This document shows positions 11,683 through 24,256 of a DNA stretch of 64,000 nucleotides, one piece after another. Below the pieces are notes generated by a model. The model had not been told where the DNA came from. It saw only the letters and a program-made list of their open reading frames with translations, and did no database searches. A program made the translations under genes and the position numbers. Source of the stretch: Marvania coccoides (taxonomy: Eukaryota; Chlorophyta; Trebouxiophyceae; Chlorellales; Chlorellaceae); contig OY978098.1 in assembly GCA_963854735.1 (NCBI GenBank), forward strand, positions 1,672,001 through 1,736,000. The letters run 5' to 3'. Position 1 is the stretch's first letter. Every line of letters begins with the position of its first letter.

Positions 11683-14199
11683 ATGGCCCTGAACACGCTT
11701 CAAGGGATTTGGCATAATGCCTCCTACCTCAGCCCGCTCCCTGCGGCGCGATGCGGCCACATTTGCGTCTGCGTTGACAAGCTCAATGTAGGTTCAGGTC
11801 ATTTCGATGTTGAAACCGAGCGCCTCCCCTCTCCCAGCCCCTCTAAAATATTCATCAATGAAATCTGCCTTGCAGGAGTTTGGCACCGAGGTGCTCGTCC
11901 TTCACGGGGGCATCAATGCAAAAAAGATAGCTCTCAATGACCTCGCCGTGCTGTCCGTCGCCCAGGAGGAATGGCTGGCTGTGCAGCCCAGCGCGGTGGG
12001 TCCCGCCGCCCGCGCCTTCCACGCCGCCTGCGTCATAGGCCCCAAGGTGTTCATTTTCGCTGGCCACGTCTACCTCCCCGACGCCAAAAAGCTCCACCAG
12101 TTCAACGACCTATGGGCGCTAGGTACGAACACATATACCTCGCAATTTTCCATTTCCCACTTCACTCTTTTTCCTCCTAAAATACTACATAGTTACTGCT
12201 CTTTGTTTCCCCTTTCTCCATTTCAGACACCGACACGTGGCAGTGGAGTCGCATGGACGCTGCGCCAGACGCCCCTTGCCCCGTCCCTCGCGATCGCGCC
12301 TGCATGGTGGCTCTGGACGACCATCGAGTGCTCATCTACGGCGGCGCAGACGCAGCGGGCAAGCGGCTGGACGACCTGTGGGTGTACGACCTGCTGCAAT
12401 CGAGCTGGAAAGAAGTGGGGGTGGTGGGGAACCTGCGCCCCCGCCCCCGCTGCTCCGCTGCGCTGTTCACGCTGGGAACGCGGGTGCTGGCGTTTGGTGG
12501 GGACGCGTTTGGGCCCAGCAACGAGCTGTGGTCGCTGAAAGGGCTGTCGGACCAGGACCCAGAGGCCATAGGAGCGCCGCAGTGGACTCAGCTGCAGCTG
12601 GAGGGGGCGCTGCCGGCGCCGCGGCGGGGGCACGCTGTGGCGGTGGCGAACGCGCTGAACGGCGTGGTGTTTTCGGGTGGGTTTTCGGAGCAAAAGACGA
12701 TGCTGGGGATGAAGAAGCAGAGCGAGTACTTGGCGGACGTGGCGCTGCTGCAGCGGCAGAGGGACACGCTGGCATGGCGAATGGTGGAGACGGTGGAGAC
12801 TGAGGCGCCCAATGCAGGGAAGGGAGGGCCGAAGGTAGCGGCGGGGCCTCTGGCCAGGGAGAAGCACACGATGTGTGCGCTGCAGGACGGCAGAATCTTT
12901 CTATTTGGAGGTGAGAGATTGGATATCATATTAGGGCTGCATGTTCAATTATTCGACGGTATTTAATTCATCACAGCGCGGATACTTTACCTCTCTATAC
13001 CGAGGCAACCGAGGAGTTTTTTCTCGGGTTGTGCCACCGCCGGGAGTGAGGCCATTCAACTGCGCTACAGCGAACCCAATCAGCATCCTTGCTAGACCCC
13101 TCTGCGGTTATGTCCGTGCGCATGAGGGGGTAGAAAACTTGGAGGCACATTTCTAATCCCTCATAACTCAAAATTTTCCCTGCAAACACACCGCTTTTTC
13201 ATAACCCGTCGTTATTTTCATCATGTACATTTAGGTACCGATGGCACCACCACCCTGGGAGATGCGTGGTGGCTCAGCCTAGAGGACATTGCCCCACCAG
13301 CGCCAGACCTCATCTCCATTTTAGACTTCGAAAAGACCCAACAGCAGCAGCAACCCGTGGCAGCGCCCTCCGAAGCTTCCCACCTCTCGCTGCTATCCTC
13401 GCTGCCCCCTGTCTCCCCTGCTGCTGCTGGCGCTGCGTCGTCGTATTGGGGGGTGCTGCCTTCGCTGCCGACTGTGCCCGGCCTGGCAACGCTGACATCC
13501 CTGCGCGACAGGCTGCCGTTTTACGGCGCCCCCGCGGACCCAAAGCAGGAGTCTGCGGCCCAGGCAGCGCCCACAACGTCAGGCGCGACCGCAGAAGAGG
13601 CGTTGCTGGCGGTGGGAAGGATGTCACTGTCAAGGCAAACCGGCAGCGCCGGAGCAGCACCCGCTGCTGCCACGTCAAGCGGAGCAACACCCGAGGATGC
13701 GCCTTCAGCAGAAGCGCTGGTGCGCGCAGCGAGAGAGTACTTTTCTACCTGTGCTTCTCACGAAATGCGGCTAGGCGAGCTGCCGGTGCTGCTGGCTGAT
13801 TATCGGCGGCTGGCGAGGGTGGGGTGGGCGACGTTGATGGGGCAGCAGGGCCCTGAGGCGCTGCTGCGTGATGAAGTGGCGCTGCCAGGACGGTTCGCGC
13901 ACTGGGCTGCTGACGATGTGCGATTGAAGGACGTGGCGCCGATTCTGGAGGATTATAGGGCACTGCTGGCGGCGACGGCGATGCAGCATCAGCAAGTCCA
14001 AGGGCGACAAGCGGAGCTGCAAGAGCAGCAGTTGGAGATACTGGAGAAGGAGGTAGATGAGGCGCCGGCAGCAGGTGCAACAGCAGAGGAAGAGGAGCAG
14101 CTAGCAGCGGCACATGTAGAAGCATCGCTGGAAGAGGAGCAGGCAGATGTTGTTGTTGGCGTGGTGAATGATGGGACAGAAGAAAAGCATGACGCCTGA
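11683..14199 (+). CDS. kelch-repeat protein with C-terminal acidic helical region
   Basis: A 666-residue protein from exons 11683-11787, 11876-12122, 12227-12910 and 13235-14199. The first ~340 residues form a kelch beta-propeller: the repeats show the double Gly and the spaced Tyr/Trp, for example VLVLHGGIN, HAACVIGPKVFIFAGH, NDLWALDTDTWQWSRM, RVLIYGGADAAG, RVLAFGGDAFGPS and GRIFLFGGTDGTTTLGDAWW. A low-complexity Ala/Ser/Pro linker follows, then a helical C-terminus rich in Glu and Gln. The last intron is long (324 bp) and AT-rich. The domain set suggests a scaffold; no catalytic domain is visible and no specific orthologue was recognised. TGTAA lies at 14333. Confidence 0.88.
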
Positions 14200-14640
14200 C
14201 CTCCTTTCTTTGGCATTTGACTGACTGACCGACGGACGAGGATTGATGAACTGATCTACTGCTTGAATGAATACGATATTTGAGTGCATCTTGAACAGAT
14301 ACGTAAACTAAGATTGGAATTGGAGAAAAAAATGTAAGAATATTAAGTGGATATTAGTGTCAACTGTCAATTATGCATGCAAAAGTAAGCTGAGGCCTAT
14401 ACATTATAGACATGGTTTATTATCTCCAGTTGTAGCGACAAAAAAATGGTTAATGCGCTTCACCAAAACGTTGCGATGCTGCAAAGGCTTGAAAAGCAAA
14501 ATTTGAGGTATCTGGGTGATGGGTGATGAGTTTCAGGTATGGCCAAGGAGACTGAAGTTGATGGACGTCCCCACCGTCTTTGGTTTGAATGGTGGAAGAA
14601 AGAAGAGGATAAACTAGTTCAGAATAGAAAAAACCAATAT
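14200..14640. other. convergent intergenic region
   Basis: Shared 3' flank of the kelch gene (+) and the protease gene (-). There is no further gene; AT-rich with several short poly-A tracts. Confidence 0.55.
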
Positions 14641-16162
14641 TTAAACTTTGACAAGCTTGAACTGCTTGGCCTTGCCTTTGGCGCTGGCACTCCAGAAAAA
14701 TTTGTCGCACGTGGATGCCACTGAGAGGTAAGGGGTCGCTCCGTGGGCCTTTGCCTCCAGCTTGACAATGCTGCAGCTGTTGGACGACGCCGGAACCACC
14801 TTGAAGCGCCCAGTTGCGTCGCCCAGGGCTGGCTGGGATTTGGCGGTGGTGCCCGGCGATGTCAATGTGTTCTTTGGGCACACTCTGAGGGACTTTATGG
14901 CGGTTAAGGTATTAGCTTTGGCGGCGATGGCCCACTTTGTGCGGATGCCCGGCGCAGAGGCAATCGTCCGCAGCAGCACCCTCGTGTCGTTGCATTGTGT
15001 GGGGGAGGAAAGGTGCTTTCCCGGGCAGGCCACCGACTCGAAGCGGTATTGACCGTTGAACACGCAAGGCGGTCGCCCGATGATTGAATAAATCCACGTG
15101 CTGTGATGGGCCACGCTCATGAACACGCTCTTCAGGTACTTCCCGCACGTGTCCCCGTCCTTCTCCAGCACCCCAAATGCCACCGATCCGTATAAAATGC
15201 TACTGGCTGGGTCGATCAGAGGGCCGCCCGAGTCCCCCATGCAGGCCGACGCTGTGAAAGACTGGGCCCACGTGCCGAAGCTGTTGCCGCAAATCGAAGA
15301 GCCCCCGGCGTAGTTTTGGGTGGTGGTGTAGCATTCGTTGTCTGAGGCAATTTGGAGGTCCACATACCTGTAATATCGAAGAGGAAAAGGTAGAGAAACG
15401 GTAAGATAGTTTGCAAGTGTAAAAAAAGCTCAACCGGCGGGGGGGTTTATGGCGTAAAATAATTAAATGTACCTAAGTTTCGAAGCAGAAGTGATAGTTC
15501 CAGCGGCGAGCCCCCACCCAGCGACCCGAAGCTTGCTGCCAGTGGCAGGGTCTGCAGAGGCGAGCTTCACGGGGGTGACAGCGGAAGCCTTGGAAAGAAT
15601 GATGATGGCCATGTCGCCCACAATTGGAGTTTTGCCTGTTTTGTCCAAATATGCCGCTGGGTTGTAGTCGGGGTGGATGTAGACCTTTGTGACCGAGTGA
15701 ACCTCACAATTGTTCGCGGCGGTGCAAGCTGCTGCATTAGATTTTGGGTTTGCCAACGCCCCGACGTATACGGTGGTGCCGCTGGTGAGAGCCGCGTTGG
15801 TGTAGCCGTTCACGCAGTGCGCCGCTGTGAGGACCGCCGTCTTTGAAATAAGGATGCCACCGCAAAGGCCCTGCGGCAACTTAATGGCTGCGATGCTGGG
15901 GAATTGACCTTTGGTCGCGTAATATCCAACCGAAATACGAGAAGTAAGCTCGTCAATCCTGCGAGGGAAGAGTTGCCAGATGCAGATGAGTTGAATCCGA
16001 AGTCAACAAGAAGCATCAATGAAGCTGCAGGACTACAATTTTTCATCAAACTTACAGCACGTAATCCTTTGAGAGGTCTATCGAGGGAGGAATCACTGTG
16101 GGGACGGCATAGGCCGAGGCACACAGTGTGAGGAGGACGCCCAATAGTTGGAGGGCCGCCAT
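14641..16162 (-). CDS. secreted chymotrypsin-fold (S1) serine protease with C-terminal extension
   Basis: Exons are complement 16056-16162, 15473-15958 and 14641-15367, giving 439 residues. The start at 16162 opens a clear signal peptide (MAALQLLGVLLTLCASAYA). The mature protease has the triad His83 (VLTAAHC), Asp151 (VGDMAIII) and Ser244 (CMGDSGGP). Six residues before the catalytic Ser the S1-pocket position is Ser238, as in chymotrypsin and unlike trypsin's Asp, so cleavage after Arg/Lys is unlikely. After the protease fold a ~150-residue Cys-containing tail continues; two stretches, GRFKVVPAS and KQFKLVKV, resemble strand ends of a beta-trefoil or lectin-like module, which is inference. 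Animal-like S1 proteases are uncommon in green plants but known in algae. Confidence 0.93.
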
Positions 16163-16559
16163 GAGTGTAGATGCCGAGAAGTACAATAAAGAATTGATCT
16201 TCTGCTATAGATGCTTTATGAGGGACGAAGAAAACTAGACTAGTATATATTTTTCAAGTCTTCAATTTTCTGTCTGATCTTTTGCCAGGCGCTGACTCTT
16301 CTTGTTATTAATAACCTGGCGACGTCTGAAAACAACGGTTTGTAGCATATAAACATGAAACCAGGATGCTAACTTTTGTAAAAGAGCAGGCTTTAAATCT
16401 AAATACCCCCATGATCGATCATCTCATGAGCCCGTCAGAAGAAGCATTGTGCAGGCTTCGAAATTTGAAAAAAAATCACGTCCGACGCCTGACCTGGTGC
16501 TGCATGTGGTTACATGTCCTAGTGACTAGTTAGTGGGTGTCAAGCTTTTATATCACATA
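16163..16559. other. promoter side of protease gene and 3' flank of kinase gene
   Basis: No coding signal. TTACA at 16510-16514 is the minus-strand TGTAA polyadenylation motif, 46 nt past the kinase stop codon. Confidence 0.5.
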
Positions 16560-19500
16560 TCATTTCATCAGTCGCAGCGCCTCAAGATGGCGCCCCGTCA
16601 AGTGAAGGTCAACCCCCCATTGGGCAGCCCGTACCATGGCACGGTGCCTGCTGCACCCCTCCTCGCGCACCGCATGCGCCACCGCCAGCAGCGCGGCGTC
16701 TCCTTCCCGCCCGCCCTGTGCAACCAGCAGCACCGCCCCCCGGCGGCCTTCCCCGCCCTGCGCCACCCTGGGCAGCGCGCTCTCCACCCACGCAGCCAGC
16801 GTGGAGGCGGCGCCCTGCTCACGGGGACAGCACAGCACGTCGCACGGCACCCCTGCCCCCAGACAGGCGTCCAACAGCCCCACCAACTCAGAGTCCCGCA
16901 GCAGCAAAACCGGCGGGACTTCCAGCGCCGCTGTGCCGGCCTCCGCGGCGGAGGACACCACCACCACGCGGCTGATGTGCCACTCCTGCAGGTCCCGTCG
17001 CCGCACGCCCGCCGCGGGGCCCAGCAGCAGCCGGCCCGGAGATAGCGGCAGCGGAGCTACCAGCGGCAGCGGGGGCTCGTCGTGAGGCGGCTGCATCCCG
17101 TGCATGCTGCGCTCGAGCCCCGATCCAAACGACAGCTGCTGCTGTTGCTGCTGCTGCTGTTGAAGGTCGGCGTGGGGGGTGGCCCCAGAGGGAAGGTGCT
17201 GCGGCAGCTCGGTGGCTTTCGCCGCCATCACCGCATCCACTTTATCCAGCGTGTCCCGCAGGGTGGGCCGCAGCGCGGGGTCCCGCACCAGCATGTATTG
17301 CAGCAGATCCAGGATTCCGGGCAGCGGGGCCACCGTTGCCGCTCTGTCGTCAGTGATCAGCTGCATGTTGGCAGAAGTCACGCGCGCCACCAGCTGCAGC
17401 CAGTCGGAGTCAGAGAAAAGCAGCTTCCCCGTCACCAGCTCGAACAGCAGGCACCCCAGCGACCACACGTCGCTGGGAGCGCCGGCGCCTTGGCCCCTCC
17501 GCCGGTCGTACCCTCGGTGGCCCTTTTGCACCGCACCGCCCACCAGCAGCATCTCAGGGCTCTTGAAGGCGTCGGTACCGCGCGCGCGCGTGGTGTGGCC
17601 GTCGGCGGGGCCCGCCGCGGCGGCTGCCGCAGCTGCAGCGGCGCTGGGCCCCCGTCCCTCGCTGCCCACCATTTTGCTCTCCCCGAAATCCGCCAGCACG
17701 ACCCGGAAGGCGGGGCGCGGGGTGGAGGCCGACCAAAACTCCGCGGCTGACGCCCCCGGGACCGGCTCCAGCAGCACGTTGTCGCACTTGAGGTCGAAGT
17801 GAATGACGCCAGAATCCAACAACCGCCCAACCGCCACCACCACCTCGCGGAACACCGAGTAGTACAGCCGCAGCTGGGCGGCGGGGTTGACGGGCTGCGC
17901 GGCGCGCCACTGCTTCAGCGAGCAGCGGTAGTCCTCCAGCACCAGCAGCAGGGCGTCTGAGCGCGGGTCCAGACCGAAATCGTGCATCTGGCAGGCGCAG
18001 GCGCGGCCTGCCAGGGTGTCCAGGATGGTCACTTCAGAGTGGAAGTCGACCTGGGTGCAGCGGTCCTGAATGTGGCGCGGCGTGTCGAGCAGTTTGAGCA
18101 CCGCTGTGGCGCCGCCCGACCACGCCGGCAGGGAGCAGCGGTACACGGTGGCGTAGGCGCCAGCCACGCCCGAGATGCGCGCGCGCGAGCCGTACCACCC
18201 GGGGCGGAAGAACGTCGAGCACAGCGTGCGCAGCAGGCGCAGCGCGGGGGGGCCCAGTGCATGCAGCGCCGGCAGCAGCCGCGGCAGCAGCGCGCGGTTG
18301 TCGGGGTGGTTGAGGTGGTGGTGCAACACGAAAGGGATGTTCTGCAGCTTGCGGTCCCATGGGTACTGGTCGCAGTACCTAGGGTCCAGCTGGCCATGTG
18401 GGTCCAAGATCAACGTAAAAACCAACACCAGCACCTGCAAGTGCAGATCCACATCCCGATACACCAGCCTGCGGAACCGCTCGTCCGCGTACGACACCTC
18501 TCCGGCGGAAGAGCCCGCCATGAGGGGTGCCATGATGCCGTCGACCGATGAGCGACTGGCGCGCCGCCCCAGCCGGGCCGCCTGCATTTTTCCCTTGCCC
18601 AGGGCGCTGCGCTCCAGGTCGCCGAAGAAGGAGCGCCCCGCCTGGCGGCGGGAGCGCTCCGCTTCGAGCGCCACCTGCAGCTCCGCACTGGCCATCCTTG
18701 CCTCCAGCGTTGAGTGCATTGAGGAGGTGATGGTGAGGCGGGGCACGGGTTGGGCGGTGGCACGCTGCGGCGGGGAGTCGGGCAGCGAGTCTGTCGCGGG
18801 CTGCTTGGGCGGCATGGCCAGCAGCGGGACAGGTGAGCGCTCTGCAGCGGCTGCTGAAGTGTCGCCGCCCCCAGTGCCGCTTGAGGATCTCCTTGCGATG
18901 CCCAATGCGAGCTGCAAGCCCGGCACTTTGAGCCTCGGCGGCGGTGCCTGCGCGACCTCTTCGCTGCCATCGCTGCTGCCGTCGTCGCTGCCATCATCGT
19001 TTTCCTACAGAGACAGAAGAAGAGAAGTTGAGGCAAGGGGACGAAATACATCAAATGCATTGACTGATTGAATATATATAATCAATTGCAATTGCATTAA
19101 GTTGGTGAGCCAGATGTATCCAGTCATTGAATGAAAAGATAAAACATTGCGGTGTGAAAAAAGAAGACAACTATCAATAACTCACCCTCTCCAGCGCCTC
19201 CAGCATCTCCACATCCTCGTCCAGATCCCCACTGAACACAAACCCAGAGGGCAGCATCACCTCGCTGCTGCCCATCGAACCCCTGTGCCTTCTGGACACA
19301 GAGCCGCCGGCGCTGCCGCTGTCGGCCTGTTCAAAGGCAGACCGCGCCGAGTTCGAGTTCCACCCTTTGTCCAGGCTGATGGCAGCGCTGGTGGAACGGT
19401 CCAGCGGGCGGCTGGACCCTGCATCGCTGGAGTGTGAGCTGCGGCGGACCTCTTGCACCGTCGATGAAATTCTATCGTCATCTTCATAATCAGAGTCTGA

Positions 19501-22500
19501 AGCCTGCGTGGTCGGCGTGAGCGCTTCCGAGTGGGAGCGAGACAGCCCCAGTCCCACCAGCCCCAGCTTGGGAACCATGGGCCGCTTGGCGGAGTCGGCA
19601 GCAGCGGCCGCAGCCTGCGCAGCGGCGTCGCGCCCCAGGCGGGACGTCGGGTGCGGCGACGCGCGCCGCGAGGAGCCTCCCACGCCGAAGCTGAGCCTGC
19701 GGGAGCTGTCTTGCTTGTCTGCGTTGCCAGCGGGGGATTGCTGGCGGCTGGAGTCGGCCGACCGCCGCCCAGAGCCCGGCAGCCGCAGTTTGGGCACCGG
19801 CGGGGAGGCAACCACGGAGTCCGTTTTTAACGGCAGCAGCGGCACCCCCGACTGGGAGCTGCCGCGCTTGTGAGACCCGGCCGGCTGAGGAGCATCTTTA
19901 GGCGACAGCAGCTGCGCGCCGTCCCTAGCTGTGCCAGACCCTCCTGCAGGGGAACCCTTCCTACCCAGCACTCCCGCTGACACCGTCCTGTTGATGCCCA
20001 CCAGGCCCTGCAGGTCTGGCGAAGAGCTGGCGTCAGAGAGACGCCCGCCGCCGCCGCCTCCTCCTCCTCCAGGCTGGCTGGCCTCAAACTCCAGCGACAG
20101 CTCCCTCACGAAGAAATCTACGACCGAGAGCTGCTGGAACCGCGTGCGCACGTGGGGCGCCGCCGAACCCGCCAGCGCCAACAGCACGCCCATGTGCTGG
20201 CGGCACAGGAAAGGGGCCTGGTGGTCGCGAGTGGGGTTGTGGTACAGCTTGAGGAACTGAATAAAGTGGAACCGCACGTAGTAGTCTGCAAGAAACAAAA
20301 TAAAATAGCGTATTGGTTGTCAGACACATGAGACGGGAGGGGGGCGGGACGTGGAGAAGTTTGAAACGTTAAGAGAAAAAAATCTTTAGAGCTCGCCTGA
20401 TACGGCTTTTTCCTCAGCAAAGGGGCTGCCAGGCGCGGCGAATAGCGTCTTGAGGAGGTCGAACAGCGCCGGGCGGAGGCGCATCGCTCCAGCTGCCGGC
20501 GGGACAGGCTTGGGGGCAGCTCCGCCAGTGGCCAGGGCCGGGCAGTCCAGCACGCGGCGCAGGAACTCGTTGCCCGGCGCCACGATGAAGGAAAAGAAGT
20601 TCAGGGCGTGTCTGCGCGTCAGTCGTCGCCGCTGCTCTTTGCCTGCGATCACCGCCAGCAGCAGCACGTCCAACCCAGCGCTGCTGGTGCCGTCCGCAGA
20701 GGGGCTGCCAATGAGGCCTGAAGCCGCCGGCTGTCGGGCCAGCAGCCCCGCCAGGGCGGTGAAAAAGCCCAGCAGATCCCGCTGCAATGCTGGCCACCGC
20801 CCCAAGTACGCTGCTGGCGGTTTGCCGCCCCTAAACAGCGCCAGGTCGGCCACTGCCACCAGCATACCCGCTGCCTTGTAGTCTCCTAAGATGACGGCTA
20901 TAAGCGCGCGTCCAGCTTCGGGCTCTGAGCACATCCCTAGCGCTGGCGCTAGCAGCACAAACACGCTGTGCATCAGGGCCCACGCGGAGACAGACCACCC
21001 CACAGGCTTGGCAGAGCCTGCCTGCAGCGCGGCCAGAGCCAGGGACACGGGGCCCAGGCAGTGCTGAGCCACTGCCGCTGCGGCTGAAGGTGCTTCCACC
21101 TGAGACAAGTACTCTGCCGCGCTATGCATGAGATCGACGGCCTCAGCGGACGCGGCGTCCGTGAGCTTGCTCCCCCCCGCCAGCACCTGCCCCAGCTTGG
21201 CGCCAGTGGCGATGAGAAAGACGTGGGCGCCACCAGGTCTCCTGGATCCCGCCGCCGCCTCGCGCAGTGCCAGCCGGGATAGCAGCTGCAGGCAGCTGCC
21301 GCGCAGCGCCTCTTGCGCCGGAGACGCACCCTTCGCCTGAATCGAAAGCACCTCCGCCGCCAAAATGGGGGCAGGGTCCTGTGCAGTGGCGGCGGCTGCA
21401 GCAGCGGTGGCAGAGTTGAAGGAGCGCTGGCCTGGCAGCGGCAGGGCCGCGGCCATGGCCTGCAGCAGCAGCCCCTTGATCTCTGCGACGTCTGCGGGCG
21501 GCGGCATGGGGGGGGTGGGCGGGAGCGATGACGACACCTCTGCCGAGCGTTCGCTGCCCCCTCCCACGCTGACCGTGGCTGCGCTGCGTGCGGGAGTGGA
21601 GTCTAGGGAGCGCATCGACTTGGCGGTGGTGAAGATGCGGTGCGCCTGCAGGACCTGCTGCCGAGCATTCAACGGCGGACCATCCAGTAAGTCTGCAAAA
21701 TTTGAGGGGGGCATCAGGTGAAATGTCGCACGTTAGATTAAAAAAATAAAAAAGTAGAAAGAATAATATTATGCGTGTATACGATCAAAATACAAGGGTA
21801 CTACTCGCCTGCTGGGATGCTGCCACTGGTGTCTGACTCTGAATCTTTCAGCAGGTCTGCCCTCCGCTTGTGAGCCACCACCGACACCAAATCAAGGGCC
21901 ATGAGCCCCTCTCCGAGGGCCTCCGCCAGAGCCTCCATTTCGCTGGCGGCAGAGGCCTCCTTGGCGGCGCGCAGGGTGCGGGGCGAGGCCCAGCCGGAGG
22001 GCGCCCGCCACTCAGGAGTAGTGGACCCCATCTCGCGCCTGGTGGCGCGGGTGAGCCCCCCAGTGGGGGTCCTGGCGCGCTCGTCCTCCTCGGGGTGCAA
22101 TACTAGCCTCGGGATCGACAGCTTCCCGCCAGGAGTGGATTTAAAACCAGGAAGGCCGCCAACGCGACCGCCGACGCTGCCCCCAGGAGTTGCAGGCGAA
22201 GGGGACGACGCCGCATGCCGCTCTGCGGAAGACGCCGCCTTGTCATTGCCGTTGACCGCGGCGGCGGCGGGGGATGCCGCCATCAGCGCGGCTGCCACGG
22301 CCTCCAGCTGCGGAGATTTCTGGCGGTAGGCAGCACTGAGCGTGGCCCACAGCCCCTGTTGCATCGCCTCGTGCCGCACGTCCGACCGCTGCAGCAGCGC
22401 CAGCAGCAGCTTGCAAAACAGAGTCGGGTTGGGGCACGCGCTCGCGTCGAGACCGGCCTCCAGCGCCCTGATCAGGCGAGAGGCGGCTTCGCCCTGAGTG

Positions 22501-23773
22501 TCCGCGTCCAACAAGGCTGCCAGGGTCAAATTCAGCAGGGTGAGCTGCTCGGTGGTGCCCATGACCTTGCTGGGCAGGATAGAGGCCGCCGCCAGCACCA
22601 GCGCCTCGATGGCCCCTGCGGCGGCGGCGGCGGCGGCACCCGAGGGCTGCGCGGCCGCTGCCTGCAGCAGGGAAGCCCCCTCTCGCAGCTCCGTCGAACT
22701 GCACGACTGCAGCAGTGTCACGCCTTCGTTGATGAGGTCTTCCAGCCGCGCGGCGTGGCGAGGGGCCTTGGAGGGAGACTGAAACTCGGGGAGACGGGGG
22801 ATGCCATTGGCTTTCGTAGGGGAGGCACTGGGGGAGGCCAGCTGCTGCTCCTGCGCGCTGGGCTGCAGCGACGCAAACGCCTCCTCCAGCGTGTGCACCG
22901 TGCGCAGGCATTTCGCCGAGTAGTTGGTGGAGGCGGCGGTGAGGGGGGCGCCAGAGGCATCAGTGGGCTGCAGCTCCAGGCACGCCAGCTGCAGGTTGAT
23001 GGCCACCATCACGCGGGAGGTGATGCCCGACTGCGCGCTGTGGCGCTCCAGCAGCAGCCCCTGCACCCACAAAATTTAAACAAATAAACGAGAGTTAGAT
23101 AGGAACTGACGGCGAAACATAGTTCGGGATAAGAATAATAAAGCATGCTTATATATCGTAAAACTCGCGTTTTCCATCACTTGAGCGCGAATCTGGCCCA
23201 CGGTAGCCGTGGGATTGGCTGCGACGATGCCCCTGGCCTGCAGGTCAGCATGCCACCGTTCCAGTTCCGGAAACAACGACTGCACCACTCGGTAGAGGTG
23301 GAGGTGCGCTTTGGCGGTGACAAACGCGCGGTAAGTGGCAGGGGCAGACACAGACGGCCCCTTGCGGATGGGCTGCAGCGTGATGGGCTTGACTGGGAGG
23401 GGGCGGGAGTGAGGGCCGCTGCCGAGAAAATAGGCGATTTGCAGGACAGCAGAGCCGGTGGCGGCCTCCGCCTCGTCTACCCACAGCGCGGGACGGCTGA
23501 TGAGTTTCTGCAGAGGGTGCAAAGGGTGCGAGGTGAGCTCGCGGACGCAGAATTTTCGCGCCAAGATCACACTCTTAACACATTTACCTGCTCGAGGGCG
23601 GCAGGCAGCGCGGCTGCGGGGAGGACATGGAACCGGATGGCTTCAGGAGGGTCTGCGCTCCTGTCGCTGGGGTCCTCAGGGTTGCCGCTCTCCAGAAAAT
23701 GACGCAGCTGCTGCGGCAAGCAACCGGTCCCCTGAATGAGCAGTAGCCCTATGGAGACTGGCTGCGGCGCCAT
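16560..23773 (-). CDS. giant protein kinase with N-terminal helical region and degenerate phosphatase-like C-terminus
   Basis: Six exons, complement 23588-23773, 23181-23507, 21809-23060, 20397-21692, 19186-20285 and 16560-19004, join in phase into 2,201 residues. Residues ~1-1010 are Ala/Leu-rich helices, possibly armadillo-like. Then come Ser-rich linkers, and a kinase domain at ~1660-1980: glycine loop SGVAGAYATVYRC, Lys1691, the catalytic loop with HFDLKCDN (Asp1791; HFD instead of HRD), DFG at 1826 and SPE at 1869. All catalytic residues are present. A short Gln run (~2003) precedes a tail (2063-2201) with alpha/beta layout resembling a dual-specificity phosphatase. The loop position there reads VAQGGREGD, without the Cys and Arg of CX5R. 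Two successive introns (20286-20396 and 21693-21808) begin with GC. The start ATG is the first in the open exon; an upstream exon is possible. Confidence 0.85.
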
Positions 23774-24180
23774 TTCGCTGCGTATCACCTCTGTGAAATA
23801 AATTTAAGTTCGTTTGGAGGTGTCATGGGGTGTGAACACGCCGAAAGATCAGTTGACAAAGGTAAAGGTGAATTGATAAAATAATTAAGAAGGCAGACAG
23901 GTCGGGCAGTCAAAAATGTGTCAAATGATATGTCAAATATTCAATATTATTGTGGGAGAAAAAGAGGCAAACTCGAAATAAATCGAGTTTCAATTCTTTT
24001 TTTCTTTTTCCATTTTTTCATTTGAAATAATCTGTTTATTTCAAATATAATTGCTATACACAAACATCCACGCTTCGATGTATCTTACAGCATGGCACAG
24101 TGTACATAAAAAAGGGTTGACAGGGCAGGCAATCATTTGACTATTGTGTACAAAGCAAGGTTCGTTCAGTGCATTTCAAA

Positions 24181-24216
<36 letters not shown>

Positions 24217-24256
24217 ACATATTCTTTCCATGTCTTTTTTCATCCGTTGTCTTCTT
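23774..24256. other. intergenic between PI31 and kinase genes (both minus)
   Basis: AT-rich 3' flank of PI31 and promoter of the kinase gene. TTACA at 24085-24089 is the likely minus-strand polyadenylation motif of PI31. It also holds the TG microsatellite. Confidence 0.5.
24183..24215. repeat. (TG)n microsatellite
   Basis: About 16 uninterrupted TG units, in the presumed 3' UTR or flank of the PI31 gene. Confidence 0.98.
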
